NCBI GenBank assembly: GCA_021234155.1
Contig: JAJEKV010000160.1
Coordinates: 661,196-725,195, forward strand
Length of the DNA stretch: 64,000 nt
Reading direction: 5' to 3'
Source of the DNA: Isoetes taiwanensis
Taxonomy: Eukaryota; Streptophyta; Lycopodiopsida; Isoetales; Isoetaceae
Positions 1 through 13,748 of the stretch are shown piece after piece. The position numbers and the translations under genes are program-made. The notes beneath the pieces were generated by a model. It did not search any database. It worked only from the letters and a program-made list of their open reading frames with translations, and was not told the origin of the DNA. The stretch's first letter is position 1, and each line of letters opens with the position of its first letter.

Positions 1-1240
1 ATATTGTACTTCGTTCAGTTACGGCAATGCTATATCCTCATTTCTTTGCTTCTGTGAGCTTGCAGGTGTTGTGAAACCCGATCCTTCCATCCTGCGGCAT
101 CACATAGCTGGCCTTTCCCATTGTACCATAAGGTAATTTTCTCGCGGCGCTTTACTTTCGTAGCATGACGCGTTGAGATCCTCTGGCGAGTAGTGCGGAA
201 GGATCTTTCCCTGAGCCCCACAGGTCTCCTAAAAATTCATGCGTCAACGACATCAGGGATCGCACTGAGGCAATTATGGCCTCTGCACGCATTTAGCCGG
301 TCACATGCATGAAGAATGTGGCAATGCTTATCAGAAGATCAGTTCTTGAGAAACTAGGTGAGTGGTTCATCATCATGCGATGCTATCCTGCTTGAGAAGC
401 GTGTACCTAGATCCTTTGTAGGATCCAATTTCTTCATACGCATCATTGCCTCTCTGGTTGATTCTACAATGCGAGGTCCGTTGATGGGTAAGCTAAATCA
501 ATGGCATGATATCTTATAACTGCTTGAGGCCATTAGATGCGGCGTGCACGACTACTCTTCCAATGTTGTGAGCATCACATGGAATGGAAGGATGGTGACA
601 CCACGGCCTGTTAACTTACACTGCCTACGTTGAGTCGCGTCAACATATTCTTCCCATGGATGCAAGTTCTATTCACCAGACACCGCGCCACCAACCCACG
701 ATTATTCTTGACAAGGTTCACCATATTCTACTGTCTTTGCCTTCTTGTTTGAAGGAAGCGGGCGATCGACAGTCGATGATATTTGTGGAGGGACTACTGG
801 GCAAGTTCGGGGTTTTACTGATGTCAGGGCGTTTCCGATGGAAGTAGAGTTGGGAAACCCTTCCGCCGGTATTTCACTTGATTTGAGGCCGGTAGATAGA
901 AATGTCTACGGCTTCAGCAATGTTATCTGCTCCCTCACCTGCAGATGGGAAGCATGGGTGGAGCACACTAGCAACCCGATGACCTCCCACGACCAGCTGC
1001 ACCATGGAATGTTTCTGCCATGCAGATGGCCTCTATGCAATTCATGTCACAGCAGCCACCACATCCCCATCGACAAGGTTCTGGAGACTTTCACGTGAGA
1101 ATCAATACACATATATATATATATATACTTGTTAGAACATGCAAGCCCTACGATGACATATACTTGAAGAAAATAATGGCAATGTGAAATTATCGACATG
1201 TGAGACAAATGAAGCGACTGCTCATTTACGAAATAGCCGA
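1..1240. other. Left-edge stretch without a recognisable gene
   Basis: No protein family is recognisable. Around 960-1100 the plus strand reads as a Met/Gln/His/Pro-rich stretch (MQFMSQQPPHPHRQ is encoded near 1030-1075), which could be a scrap of a retrotransposon gag gene, but no nucleocapsid zinc knuckle or protease follows. A short (TA)n run lies at about 1110-1127. Composition is mixed and open frames are short. Confidence 0.3.
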
Positions 1241-1254
1241 TCTCATTACCTTTA

Positions 1255-1470
1255 AATAAGCAGTGCGCCATTTACTGTCGGCCATTTTCGCTGAAATGGG
1301 CAGTACTGCGCCATTTCCCTTGAAATGGGCGAGCAACTATCAAGAACGGCTGCGTATTCCCGATAAATAAGCGCGGCTAGCGTCATTTAAAGGAAATAAG
1401 CGCGGTGCTCATTCAAGGAAAATGCCATTGCTCCATTTCAAGAAAAATGGCCCATTGTGAATAAAATGGC
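1255..1470. repeat. Cluster 1 of short GCGCCATTT/AAATGGCGC words
   Basis: Within about 200 bases the words GCGCCATTT, GGCCATTTT, AAATGGGC and AAATAAGCGC recur in both orientations every 20-30 bases. The same vocabulary returns at about 2865-3120, 4740-5000 and 6640-7050. It is not a classic tandem repeat because spacing and order vary. It may be a degenerate LTR or subterminal region of an unrecognised mobile element. Confidence 0.5.
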
Positions 1471-2144
1471 ATCTTTATTCTAAATGCTATATCTAATAGC
1501 TAAGATTATGGATTCCTAATACTACAAGATTCAGCGAAGACATCAATTATTTGAGAACTTATCTCTTGAACAAGATAGAAGATCTACCCTTAAACATATT
1601 AAAATATTTAACATCCACATCACACCACATTAAACATACTAAAACATTTTACTAGAATAGCGCACCTCTAACTTTTGGGCGTCGGCTGGCGATTCGGATC
1701 ACTTACATATATATCCCAGAGAGAATCTTTGAAGAATTTGGTCAAAGCGCTGAATAATCTTGACAAGAAATCTGGACAAGCGGAGAATCTGGACAAGCGC
1801 TGAAAAATAAAACGGCGCCCTTTGGAGATAAGTAGCGCTGAGAATGAAGCGGCCTAAAACGAAAGGCTGCTTTGAAGAATGAAAGACTTGAGGCTAAGCG
1901 GCTCTGAAAGACAAAGCGGCTGGCGGCAAATTTCTTTACTTCGACTAAGGAACCCAGCGTCTAAAGGCCAGGTGAAGCGTCGGAGAAAGCGCCCTGCTTT
2001 GTACCGACCAAAGAGATCTCAAAAGCGCAAACACCTACGAATATTGGGAAAGCGAGGGCGAGGTGCATAAAAATGCACTTAACCCGTGAATTAGAATATA
2101 AGCGCCTTCTAATGACCATATGCGCCTCTGACGGCGAGGCAGCG

Positions 2145-2420
2145 AAAACCCATTATATAAAAGTGGGCCGGTAGGAGCAAATTAAAAGTTCAAAATACTG
2201 ATGAGCAAAAATTCAATTTACCAAATTTGTTGAAAGCGAAGCGGCCCGGAAGGCGGGACAAAAGGCGTCGCGGGTGGAATGACCAAACTACCTAAGATTT
2301 ATAATACCGTAGGCGGGGAAAAAGATGAGCGGGAAAAATTCAAATTTTAAAATTTGCCAGAAACCGGACTGGCGCGCCAAATTTGAAAAGGGGAGAGCGG
2401 TGGTATAAATTTGAAGGAAG
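2145..2420 (+). promoter_or_regulatory. Two TATA-box-like promoters
   Basis: The plus strand has ATTATATAAAAG at about 2152 and GGTATAAATTTG at about 2401, each in a context typical of plant core promoters. The second is followed by a CTTTT-rich leader (about 2440-2480), also usual in plant 5' leaders. No convincing coding region follows either, so these may be promoters of a dead LTR element rather than of a gene. Confidence 0.35.
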
Positions 2421-2864
2421 AGGCGAGGGGAAGAGTGGTTTTCTTTTCTTTCCCAGAGCTTTTCTTTTCTTTTCTTTCCGTCCGGAATTTTCATTTCAAT
2501 TTCATTGTTCTTTCTCCCGCGCGCCGCCTTCCGCCTTCCGCTAACCCAGCGGTACGCCTAAGCGTAACCCTTTATTCTCTCTCTATTAACCATCTTCTCT
2601 CTCTAAGCTACAGTGTTGATCCCAGGCCTTTCGGAAAAAAAAAGTGGTGAGTTTGTCACGGTCACGTACTTTTATACTTTTTATACAATGGCGCCAATCT
2701 TGATCAAAATCAGGAGCAATTTCGGGTTAGTATCATTATTTCTTGGGTAGTGTCTTAGGTAGCGGAAGTGTTCTTAGTGTCTTAGAGTAGCCCAGAAATA
2801 CGTATGAATATCCATTTCAATGAGAGAGGTAGGTTTATGCATGACCTTTTCCCTCCTATAGTTT

Positions 2865-3125
2865 GTAGAAATGGCCCGCGAGCTGCGCCATTTTCCATAT
2901 CATTAATATTCTTGTAAAGCGGACCCGCATAAAGAGCAAAACGGCAGCGGGAATTAGCCATTTTAGGCCAACAAATAAGCGGTCGCGGCACAGGTCTTGC
3001 TTCGACACTAACCAAATATGGCCTTGGCCCATGCCCATTTAGACTAAATAAGCGCACTACGCCATTGCTTTCCCGTATAAAGCTAAATGGCAGTGCGTAT
3101 TTTAGTCTAAGCGAGCTGCGCATTA
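2865..3125. repeat. Cluster 2 of GCGCCATTT/AAATAAGCGC words
   Basis: Same word set as at 1255-1470: GCGCCATTTT, AAATGGC, AAATAAGCG and related forms in alternating orientation. It lies about 450 bases downstream of the TATA-like boxes. The intervening and following sequence (3125-4740) holds only short open frames with no recognisable family. Confidence 0.45.
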
Positions 3126-4734
3126 AGCTCACCGTTACTGTTTAACTTTCTGCGCAGCCACCATTTTCTCTCCTACATACTTACCTCGCGGCCCGGCTGA
3201 ATACTGGCAGAAGAAATGGAGCGTGGTGACCGAGCATAGTCCTGTTGGAAGGTCTTGGTGTATGGGTAATTTAGAGCCCTTACCACATGGCGAAAGCGTA
3301 GACCCAACAAAGAGGCAAAGAACTTGCCTCCTTGTAAATCGAGTCTACAGTGAAAGGAGCCTCAAGCGTGGCCGGATGGGCATCATTGTCAACATGAGAG
3401 AAGTCAAAACAAAGGAAGACTTGACTTTTCTTGGTTGCCTGATGCGTGAAGATCGGTCGATGGCTGACGTGATCTCTATTGCATGGATTGGCCGATTACT
3501 TTCTGAGCACCGCAACCAGTGGAGTCCAGCATGAAGGACTTAAACCGGCCAAGAAAAAGGTTGGCGCTGCCATCTTAGATCCGAGAGAGCAAAAGCCAGG
3601 ATATCAAAACCGCGGTAGAGATCCTCAAAGGATTGATGATACTGCTGGCGGCCATGGACATGTCAAAAGCTCCGTGTCCACCATTGTAGGCGAAGCTCTT
3701 GAATATATAGCGATGTGGACCTTGGATAGCTCTTTGGGAATCTGTGAAGAAAAGGTGTAAAAATTAAAAATGCCCGCCATGGCAAAGGAACAAAAAGCAG
3801 TGGAGGTGGTGATGTACTGCGGGGATGGGAGCAAGAAGGGCGAAGTTGAAGAGGGAGGGGCATAAAGGGATGAGAGGATGAGGCGGAGGCTCACAAACAT
3901 GATTCTCAAGTGAAGTCAGAAACCTAGCGTCAGAAAACTGGCGATAGTAGCCCAGCACTATTAGTGACAATAAGAGCTACAAGCACATAGAAATGCTAGC
4001 ATCAGTGAGATATACTCCGACAAAGAAAAGCGGAAGCAGAAGCAGAGATAAGGGCAAAATTACAAGGTGCGAGATCTTGAAGTGCAGGGCAAGATGGACC
4101 GTGGCGAAGAAGAAGAAATGGCGGAGGAAACACTAAAGAAATACAAAAAGCAGAGCCACATATTTCCCCGCCAAGTCACATACACCGGAGAAGAATATCT
4201 GTCTGCGGGATCTAGAGCCCCACCTAATATGACCGCCGGTTATTAACCCCAGAAACTGTTGGGAGAGCTCACAAATCATTCTTTGAGGATCCACCGGTAT
4301 TCCTCGTGGTCTTAGTGCCCTTTGATCCGGATAAAGGTTCTTTGAAACGGTCACGGGAATCACGACTTATTGATTCGGAAAAGATTTTATAATATTATCA
4401 ATGGTAATCATTAAATTCATTCTTTGCTCAGCTGGAAGTGTCGCGATAAGTTGGGAGCCGGAAGGATGCTAGAGTGACTCAAACCAAGATCTATATAATA
4501 CATAGAAGATATCTTGAGTTCTTCTGCGGAGAGATCGATTGACACTGGACCTTCGCCATTTCAGTGTGGATGTGAATGATATATATAGTAGCAAAAGGCA
4601 TCTTCAAAGGAACCATATGTGGATCAGATCCACCATCTTATGCTTGATTACCGGGGAATCGGAAGACCGACCCTGGCGCTGGTAAGAGACGATCGAAAGT
4701 AGCGAGGTACAAGGTATGTTTTCGTCTCCTTACC

Positions 4735-5005
4735 CATTCCATTTGCTCCGAAATGGCGAGTAGCGCTATTTAGTCAAATGGCAGCATTTGCATGTTGCGT
4801 TAAAATGTAGCATTGCGCCAGCAAATGAAATAGCGCTGCGCTATTTAGTCAAATAGGCGCCGACTACGCCATTTTAATTGAAATATACTTGCTTGACTAG
4901 CGCTATTAATAATCAAATGGCCTTCGCCATTTAGTCAAATAAGCGCCAACTGCGCCATTTGATGTAAATGGCGCAGGCTGCGCCATTAGATGTAAAATAT
5001 AACAT
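4735..5005. repeat. Cluster 3 of GCGCCATTT/AAATAGCGC words
   Basis: This is the densest cluster. GCGCTATTTAGTC, GCGCCATTT, AAATGGCG and AAATAGCGC recur about every 20-25 bases in alternating orientation, many pairs forming imperfect short palindromes. The words TTTAGTCAAAT and ATTTGATGTAAATGG also repeat. The cluster ends just before the decayed coding-like stretch at 5020-6280. Confidence 0.5.
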
Positions 5006-5019
5006 TTGTAATTCCTAAA

Positions 5020-6280
5020 ATGCTTGACTCTCTTGCGGCTACCTTGAAGTGGCGGACAAGATTAGAGGGAACAAACACCACGAAGGATGTCAATGCGGTT
5101 TGTCTTCATACCCAGGATGATGTCATGCACTCTTCGCCAGATGTAAAAGACAAATGGAGGAAGGGAGGCACTAAGGACAACGGTCAAGCTATAGTAATCA
5201 ATTTTGCTAAGAACAAAGATTATGATTGACAACTGCTGTAGATGCATGAGGGGCTTGGACTATGATGATTGTAAAAAGGTCCTCGAAGAAGCAAAGCCCG
5301 GGGATATATCGTCAAAGTCTCGGATTACAAGCGATAATTTCTTCAAGGCGAGTATGAGAACTTGGAGTACTTGCTTACGCGGAAGAAGGAGATCTTTGCC
5401 TTCATTGCGCGGATCAAATTGGCACTAAGTACAAGAATTAGGGGACCTAGGAAGCCACAGGACCACTTCTCGGATTACGCATACGGTTTTGGGGTATGCA
5501 CCCATAAGTGGAGTGGGAAGGAATACTCGAGGGAGTTCATGGTAACATGCCATTTCTCCTTGGCGAGGTCCATTGAGAATATTTACATTTGAAGCAGGAA
5601 AAGGCCACCTTGAGATGGTTTATGGAGCGTATCTTAAGGGGGTCCGAGACGAGCGTCACAGTTCTACACCTTGACATGATATGTTTAGACAGCTTACTCG
5701 ACTTGGAAAAGTGGGGAGGCTGTAACCCAGCGTTCTTAGATGTCTCACGGATAATGAGACCAAGAGACATCTTGGATTCTATGTTTGGTGAGACATAACT
5801 TACTATTTGCGATCGCTTGAAGACTAGAATCCAGGTCTAGAGTGTTTGTAGGAATCCTATATGAAGGAAAGAGGCTAGACTCACGGTGGTTGAGAGTCAA
5901 AGAGCCTAGCTCTTCTATTTGCCTCACGAGAGTTTAGAGGCTGAGGCCAGGGAGGCTTTGGCAGACACAGGCCTTAGGCTATTTAGCGACCATCCTAAGC
6001 TCCCGCAAATTCCTCCTATTCCTAAGGAAAGCCACAGCCAGTGAGAGTGTTATGGCCTTCAAAAAACTCATGCAGGCAGGTTTACAGGAGTGGGTTGGCG
6101 AGGGGTATGGAGAGAATATCTGGTGCATGGTGGAATTTTTGCAAGCTGCGTTGTTCTATGACGACTAAGCTCACGCCCCTCAAGGTAACATTTAATACTA
6201 GATTTCTTCTCTGGTGGAGGCCTTCTCTAGAGGCATCCTTACATATGGAAGAATCGATTAGCGACATCACGAGAGCATGA
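5020..6280 (+). pseudogene. Decayed coding-like stretch of unknown family
   Basis: Several overlapping plus-strand reading frames in different phases give protein-like, Glu/Lys/Leu-rich sequence. About 5930-6060 reads EAREALADTGLRLFSDHPKL and then continues with PPIPKES. About 6050-6170 in another phase reads VMAFKKLMQAGLQEWVG. This suggests a frameshifted gene or transposon ORF rather than random sequence. I recognise no family. An internal gene of the element bounded by the GCGCCATTT clusters is possible but unproven. Confidence 0.25.
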
Positions 6281-6639
6281 GTTAGGAAAGATGAAAATCG
6301 TAAGCGGGCATTAGGTAGGGTAGAGCGTCCTTGCACCTGGCTCTGACCCAAAAGGCCATTGATGACCAATATGGGAAGTCTTGACTGCAGATGGTGAATC
6401 TCGAAGGCGGGGCGAAGAAGCTTCCTCATCTGAGAGAAAGGTGGGAGCGTCGGCCCAAAATTTGGAGCGGCGAGGATCAAAATTGACCCATGATAAAATT
6501 AACACGGATGATTATATGAGAAAGTCTACGATGAACATATGCCGTATTGACTATTAAAAAAGTGTGTTTTGAAAAATTGTATCTTATATAATATTTCGTA
6601 ATATATATATCTACATGGTCTTACGAAATATGTATTTAT

Positions 6640-7055
6640 CTATAGCAAAATGGCGAGCACTATTTGCGCTGGTCTTCCGCGTTCACGCAAATGGCCTTTG
6701 CTGCTGCAGCTCTTAAATAATAGCGCCTGCGCATATTTGCTTGCTTTCACGTTCAAGCAAATGGCGCTGCACCATTGCTTCCTTTCGCGTTAAAGCAAAT
6801 ATGCAGCGTTTCGCGCTATTTGCTTTAATGGTTATTTCTAAAGCTAAAAGGCGGCCAGCGCCATTTTTGTTAACTATTTGGCTTTTTAGCAATTTAATAT
6901 TTGCTTTTGTGTTTCTCGGGCGCTTTTCCTCATACTTTCCAAGTAAATGGCCATAGTTCTCTTCGACAACTAAAACAGCGCTGTTTATATTAAATGTAGC
7001 GGTTTTGCATGTTGATAAGCTGGTTTCTTTTAAGCAAATAGTGCCATATCTAGCC
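6640..7055. repeat. Cluster 4 of AAATGGC/GCGC words
   Basis: AAATGGCGC, CAAATGGCC, GCGCTATTTGC and TTCACGCAAATGG recur in both orientations between about 6645 and 6990. Here the words are joined by a GTTCAAGCAAATGGC-type phrase repeated three or four times. This is the last of four such clusters in the first 7 kb. Confidence 0.45.
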
Positions 7056-10000
7056 ATAAATGTGTGATAATGAGGGAAGAAAGCCGATTTCACGAAATTG
7101 GAATCCGCGAAATTTCAACTTTAATGAAATTCTGTAGGCGAAACAAGACAATATTTTAAAGATGGTATTTACAATAGCATTCTTTGTATTGAAGAGATGG
7201 GGAGAGACAAAACAAAATTTGAATACCCAGAGTGCTATAAGTAGTAGTATGGCCGAGGGCAAAACCCGGTTAAAAAGAAGGAAGAAGTGAAACGGTCCAT
7301 TATAGCGGCCTTGAATCACGAGGTAATCATTTACGTAACCAGGCCACAAGCCTTTCCAGCCTCCACGGAGGCTTGGTGGATGGGCAGCATTAGGATTAAA
7401 TTTGTGCATTCATCAAAAAGCAAAGCCTCCTTTGCACACACTACACTGAGTATCAGCGACGCCGGAACGCATTCTTACCATACATTTCAGCCTTACCTAC
7501 AGCGCCTGAGTTCACGATTAGAATTTATAGTAAATCCTCTCTCAACGTATTAGGATCAGAATTGATTGGCTACCTTTCTTTGGGTTATCCTCGGATAAAG
7601 CGATCAACTTCGTGACACAATAGATATAAGCTCTGGATAGCAAACTTCACATTAAATTCTTGCATGTTTTTCCACTATTTGTTGGGTGGTGCCGGTAGTA
7701 ACAAATATTAATGTATTAGTGCAACTGGTTTTGTATTACTGAGTAATTGCCATGAGTCGAGCATCACGGCGGTCGCATAGGATTTAAGGCACGCCGATTA
7801 CCCTTTACGGTAGAATGCGGGCGTACTTGGCAATTCAGGCAATGTCGAGCGGCACCTTTAAATTTCCACTATCTAGTTATGCCACATAGTTTTGTAGAAG
7901 TTCCGGAACCCCGCGGCTGCCGACCTTCGTAAGTTTGCAGGCAGGAAATGTTGTGAAATGATGCAATCGCGCGGTTTGGTTTAGCATGGGTGAAGGGTCA
8001 ATTTTGCTTAGAGTTGAAGGCGGGTTTTAAAGTCCCCATTCAAACCTAGCCTCAGTAGTTAGAGTATTTTTTGTGGGATGTCCTCGAAATCGGCAACAAA
8101 AACAGCGGCAGATCTTTCTTTGCTGGGGAGTAAAAAGTATGAGGAAGCAGTGTAGTGTGTGCAAGAAACCATGTCCCGAGGGAATATAGAAGGCCAAGGC
8201 GGGAGGCGCCAAGCGAGAAAAGAGGGGAAATTTCTAGCTCTCGGCTTTTCTGCGGTTAAACTTCATGGCCGATTAGTACTAAAGACATACACACTATGAA
8301 AGCTTCAAATCGCTCCTTCTCAATGCCTTAAATTGATCTTTTATAACTGCTCGAATCAAGGCGGGCCATGGCAAAAGGATTTGGAAGAAGAAAGCCTGAT
8401 CTGAGAAGCGGTAGCGGCTCACGAGAATACAGTTCTATTCCGCGTATAATTTTGGAAGAATAATTGCATAATTTAAGGTGTTATTCATTCGTCACCAAAA
8501 AGAGGTGTGCACTATGGATTAAGGTCATTTTTACCTCTAAATTTCTAGAGTGAAAACTTATAAAACCAGTTATTATTTTATTTGGTACGACCATCTAGCG
8601 TTTAGAGGAGAAAAAATAAAGAAGCAATTTATTGTTGTGTGCTTGTAAAAGATTTGTGTTATTAATGTGATTGAATCTGAGAGATAAACAAATGGCAAAT
8701 AGTTTGAATTTGCAAAAGGCACTAGAGAAGAAACAAAATCAAGAGATAAAAGGCTGCTACATAAAGAGAGAAGCATAAATTAGCAAGCGAGGTGCTAAGT
8801 TTGCTTCACATAAGCATGGAGCTTGTGTTTGGGTTTCTATAAGATTAGATGAAGGTAAAAATGAGATCAAACATACGCATTACTTGCCACAAGAAATTTA
8901 TCCGACAGTCAAGGCCACCATGAACATTTCTCTAAGTTTTCAAAGTTGTGGGGCAACACCCTTTGTTAATGTCCATCTATTCAAAATTTGTGGGAATCCT
9001 AACTTGTTTATATTATGGCCTTAAGAAAATGCAATTAATGTGAACTTCTTTGAGTTGTGAGGAAGGAAATCCCCTTTTAATATAGATTGCACTTGATGAG
9101 GAGCTTGATTCATTCACAAGATATACTTGATGAAATGCAGAAACAAAAGAAATTTGCGCTGAAAATGAGCAATTTGGCAATACACATTTTTTAAAGGGGC
9201 TGGTTTTAAGTTCGAGCAGATAAGAAAGGATAGCAAGAATATAAAGGGGAAATTTGGACATACTAGCAAGTAGTAGTTTGTTCTCATAATATCTTGTTTA
9301 ATAATTTCTTCCAATCATAGATTCTTTTGGATTTTTGAGACCACGAGATTGGGGCACAATGTTATTCTCCAGAGGGAAGAGCAACTATATATGATATGGC
9401 AAGCATTGATATTATGTTGAGTTGTCTATGTTGTGCATAAATTATATATTTTGTTGTCATATGGATTCTGAATAAGCACGGAGTATTCTAGGGGCTCTGG
9501 CCGAATCCCTGTATTTAAGCAATTTGTCTCAAAAATGACTATGTATCCTACATTAGCACCAAGATCTTAATTTTGCGGTGGAGTGAAAGCTGGGACTAAA
9601 TGTTCCATAGAGGAGGTGGCGGATCAAGCGCACTAATGACACCTTGTAGTGCAATTGCAGTCCTTTTCAAAACTCAAATTTATATATATTTGTTTAGAGT
9701 AGGTTGCAAAAAGTGTTGTGAAAAATCTCATGAAAAAAAAAAAGCCACATTTTTGCACTGGAACCAAAAAAATATGATTAAATATACTAGTAATGGTGCC
9801 CGGCGTTCTAACTTTGAGCGCCAGAAACCTATAAATGTTTTAGTGTAATGAGGCATAACTTGGAGTCCTATATACATGTTTTGGTTGCATTAATTAATAA
9901 AACATCTTGATAATAATGCAACTTTTTTAACTTTTGGTCTAGAAGTTAAAAGACTTGGGAAGTAGGTTGTACGGGATAAAACCACAGAGTAAGTTGTACG

Positions 10001-13000
10001 AAGAATAATTTATAAATATGCGAGGAGGTGGCATACTATAATAGAGCATCCATATGGCATCTCATGGGAGTCCCCGAGCTAAATAAGTTCTTTTGCTTGT
10101 TTTTCAATTTGAAGTTCTGAATGTCATCAAGGCCTCATATCATGTTTAGAATGTCTAACATGTCTAGAATGTTTCTAACATATATGGCGACATTGTTTAA
10201 TTCCCATGCATTAAGATATTTCCTTGGGGCATTATAAGCAACATTTTGGAATTAGAATCTAATTGAGTGAGACCAACACTAGTAAGCAAAGAGTGAGTGA
10301 ACCAACATGGCATTAAGCAGGTTGCAAACAGCACGTATCTATAGTTTGCTTATTACTTTCGCCACATCTGTCTAGAAACTTGATGCATTCTCAAACTTGA
10401 TGCAACCAGTTATTTGAACATCAAATGGGGTACGCTACATTTTGTATAGAACATCTTACCATTTGAACACACAAGCGAATAAGGCATTTGAGCCAGAGCG
10501 GGGCTAAGGAAAATAAAAAAAGGATAGGATATATTATGGCTCCTTGATAAATTACAAAAATAAAAAGGATTAGGTTGGCATAGAGGAACCAGCGATTACC
10601 ACCTCTAAATTGATATGGAAACTGCAAATTGAAGTATGGAAGCCCACAAAAGCTTATCTGCTACGATTTATGTCTTTTCATTTGTGTATGTGAGAACTCA
10701 AAATCGCATTAGAAGCGGCAAATCTTGGATTGCAGACCACACTCAATTCGCGAAGACTATATATCTGACAGCTCCTGGTACATTGAGGGTTCATTAGATC
10801 CCATCCTTAAAATAGAGAGAGAATGGAACAATTGGATCGAATTTGCATTGCATATTCTACCATGATGCATTCAAACTTTGGACATTGTCAAAACAAACAT
10901 TCTTGAATGTCTTGAGAATGGCTAATAAGTTTATCTTTTAGAAAAATCATAAGCACAAAAGTTGGTCAATTCTTTACTTTTGAATTATAGAAGATACTGT
11001 CGTGTAAAGACACGCATAGAGCATGCTCTACCACAGCGATATGCATTTAAAGTTCAAGAGTCATGTATCTAAAGTAGATTTAATATTTGGAAGTAAAAAG
11101 AATGTTGTTAATGTGGTAACCTATGAATCTTAGCTGCAAAAGCATTGTCAAATGGGCACATCCATCATCCACGATATCGGTAGAATGGGATGTGGTACGC
11201 CTCTGATGAAACAAAATTTGCTCTCGACAATCTATTACTTAACAACGACTTAGTACAAGAAGAATCCATGTCATAATGACAATTTCATAAGACTTGTACA
11301 CATGTAGAAAATTTAGGTAGGACAATCTGACCATAGGCTACAAACTTATAAACAAAGCACTTGGATGCTCATGAGAGATCTTTTCGAACTTGTTAGCTGT
11401 CGCTTAGTACTTATTTACTCTGCCAAATCGATATACTCAATAGTGAGAAAAATGGTCAAAATATGCAAACTTGAACCGGACGCAAATGATTGCAAATGGG
11501 CCCATTCTTCTGTTAACACTTGGCCGGTGCCCACACCCGCAGCGAACAAACTCCCACCAGCCCAAGAAATCCAATTTTGTGCAGCGAGACCGGCTTTTCT
11601 TCAAATAAAATAAAGAATACAAAGGGCCTTCTAGCATTCTACGCCTCACAATATTTTACTTGTCTACGGAATTCTATGCTTCATGATAAATTTAATAATG
11701 CTAAACCCTAACAAATTGAGGCTACACAACTTGAGGGGATCACATAGCGGGCCCCGGGAATCGATGGCTAGTTGTTCAATATGGAAGCTTATCAATGGGA
11801 TAAGATATACATTTCAGTACAATTTAACGACATCTAATATGAAACTAAACTTATATACAGCGACTTTATGCCTCCCGAACATGGTAGGACCTTTATGAGT
11901 TGTCTTCGAAGAAAACTTTATAGAAGAAATTTAAAACTTCGGTGATGAATTGTCATTCTGGACCGAACTATCTAATATTGACCTTCAAATAAGGTAAGGT
12001 TTCGATAGGACAATTTAGAGTGTATTTTTCACCCGACTCATGGTGATCTCATTATCTTTACGCCTGCTCCTCTGACGTGTAATGAAGAAAAGAAATTATC
12101 AAGCTATGCGAAAGCCCCAAGGCAAGCATAGAACATTTTTGCTGCTAGTGGAGATCCTGGCAGAGAGATGATCCAATGGAGGGGCTCAACTGAAAGAAGA
12201 TCTGAGATATTAAAGGGGTCATGTTATAACTTCCAAGAATAAGACAATTAGAACTTTGAAGCTTCTTGACATAGCGAGAGAAAATCAATGGGGCAAGGAG
12301 AATCTTTGACATCGAGCTTATTTAATGGCAATTTTGGTGGAGCACAAAGCCTTGCTTGTCGTTGATTCCTTACCCATCAATTAAAAAGTGATTTGCTATC
12401 CAACTTTATATTTTGTATCCGGTGTACCGGTAATAACATAACATGCGGTAGAAAGAGTACGCATGACAATGTTAGGAAAAATAGCTTGCATGCCAGGTTG
12501 AAAACCATCTCGGCTTATCTTGCCAATGATAATACCATGGAGAAATTTGAGATAACATAGAGTACTTTCTTATGTCTTTGCAATAAGTGAAGGATCATTT
12601 TGGCATTGCTATGACATATATCCCTTAGGGATTTGGATAAATTATAGAAAATATCATGATCATAGAAGGCATGCCAATAAACATTATACCTGAGAGATTT
12701 TGGATCGGATAGCGTGCTTACATAGCGATGTATAAAACCTTCTTTGAAAGGAAGCGGATCAAGCTTCCGGGTGTGCTCATGGTTTCAACTTTACGCAATA
12801 ATGAAGAGATTAAGTGGGATTTTTCACGACTGTCGTTGGCCATATTTCTTTTCTGTTTTGAGCCCTACAAAAAGGATTTAAAATGAGGGAAAAGGGCTTC
12901 TAATATTAAAAGCATTCATAGATTAGAAATAAATTGCATGCCATGATTTAGCGAGTTAGCTCATGCTTGAGCCGAATGAGGATACAAATTCCTGCAACAA

Positions 13001-13700
13001 CTCAAGCGATAAATCTCTCTTCGCCCGAGAAATTTCAAATGTAAGTCTTAAGATGCAGATAATATGACCAATAGATTTGTCTTCATGTGCCAAAGAGTTG
13101 CGCTTTCGCATACTTCAAGCGAGTTCTAAGGTGATAAAGCAAATGCAAATTTACTCCCTCTGAACTTTTAAATCAACGTTTTTAAATGCAACGGAGCCAC
13201 GACCTCTGGCGAACTTTTAATTAAATGCATTCTTTGTTTAAATGCGCAAATAATCTAACAAAGATCATGGACCAGCGGCCCGGCTTCTTAAGCGGGCAAG
13301 GGGTAAGCGGCATGTCGCGATTGCTCACACTCCGCGCCCGAAATCCCTTGTGCATCGAACCCCTGTCGAGATAGCTAGGCAACCATATCAAATCTCAACC
13401 ATTAAATAAAATGATCAAATCTCTGACTAACTGGATTTAGAGTGGGTCCAACATACACAATAACATTATAATATAGAGGATTCATAGTCACAAAAAATAT
13501 CACTTTTAGCAAACAAGTGGCGTTGGTTCCTTTAATATCAAGGGAGGTGCTTCTTTCACGAGAAAAGTCCCTTCATCTTCTTGTTCACTTTACGCAAAGT
13601 ATGTAGTGAGGAAAAATATCTTTTATACCACTTAGCTCATCTACTAAATACCATAGACTTTTGAAGAAACTAGATCAACAGGTCGATTAGAGATTATCAT
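7056..13700. other. Long AT-rich stretch without recognisable genes
   Basis: I read this stretch on both strands and found only short open frames without conserved motifs. It is AT-rich, with no microsatellite tail, RT motif or zinc knuckle that I can recognise. It is probably old decayed transposon or intergenic DNA. Confidence 0.4.
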
Positions 13701-13748
13701 TGTTCCCAATCAATAGTGATTATACCTCAAAGGCATTAGCACTAAGAG

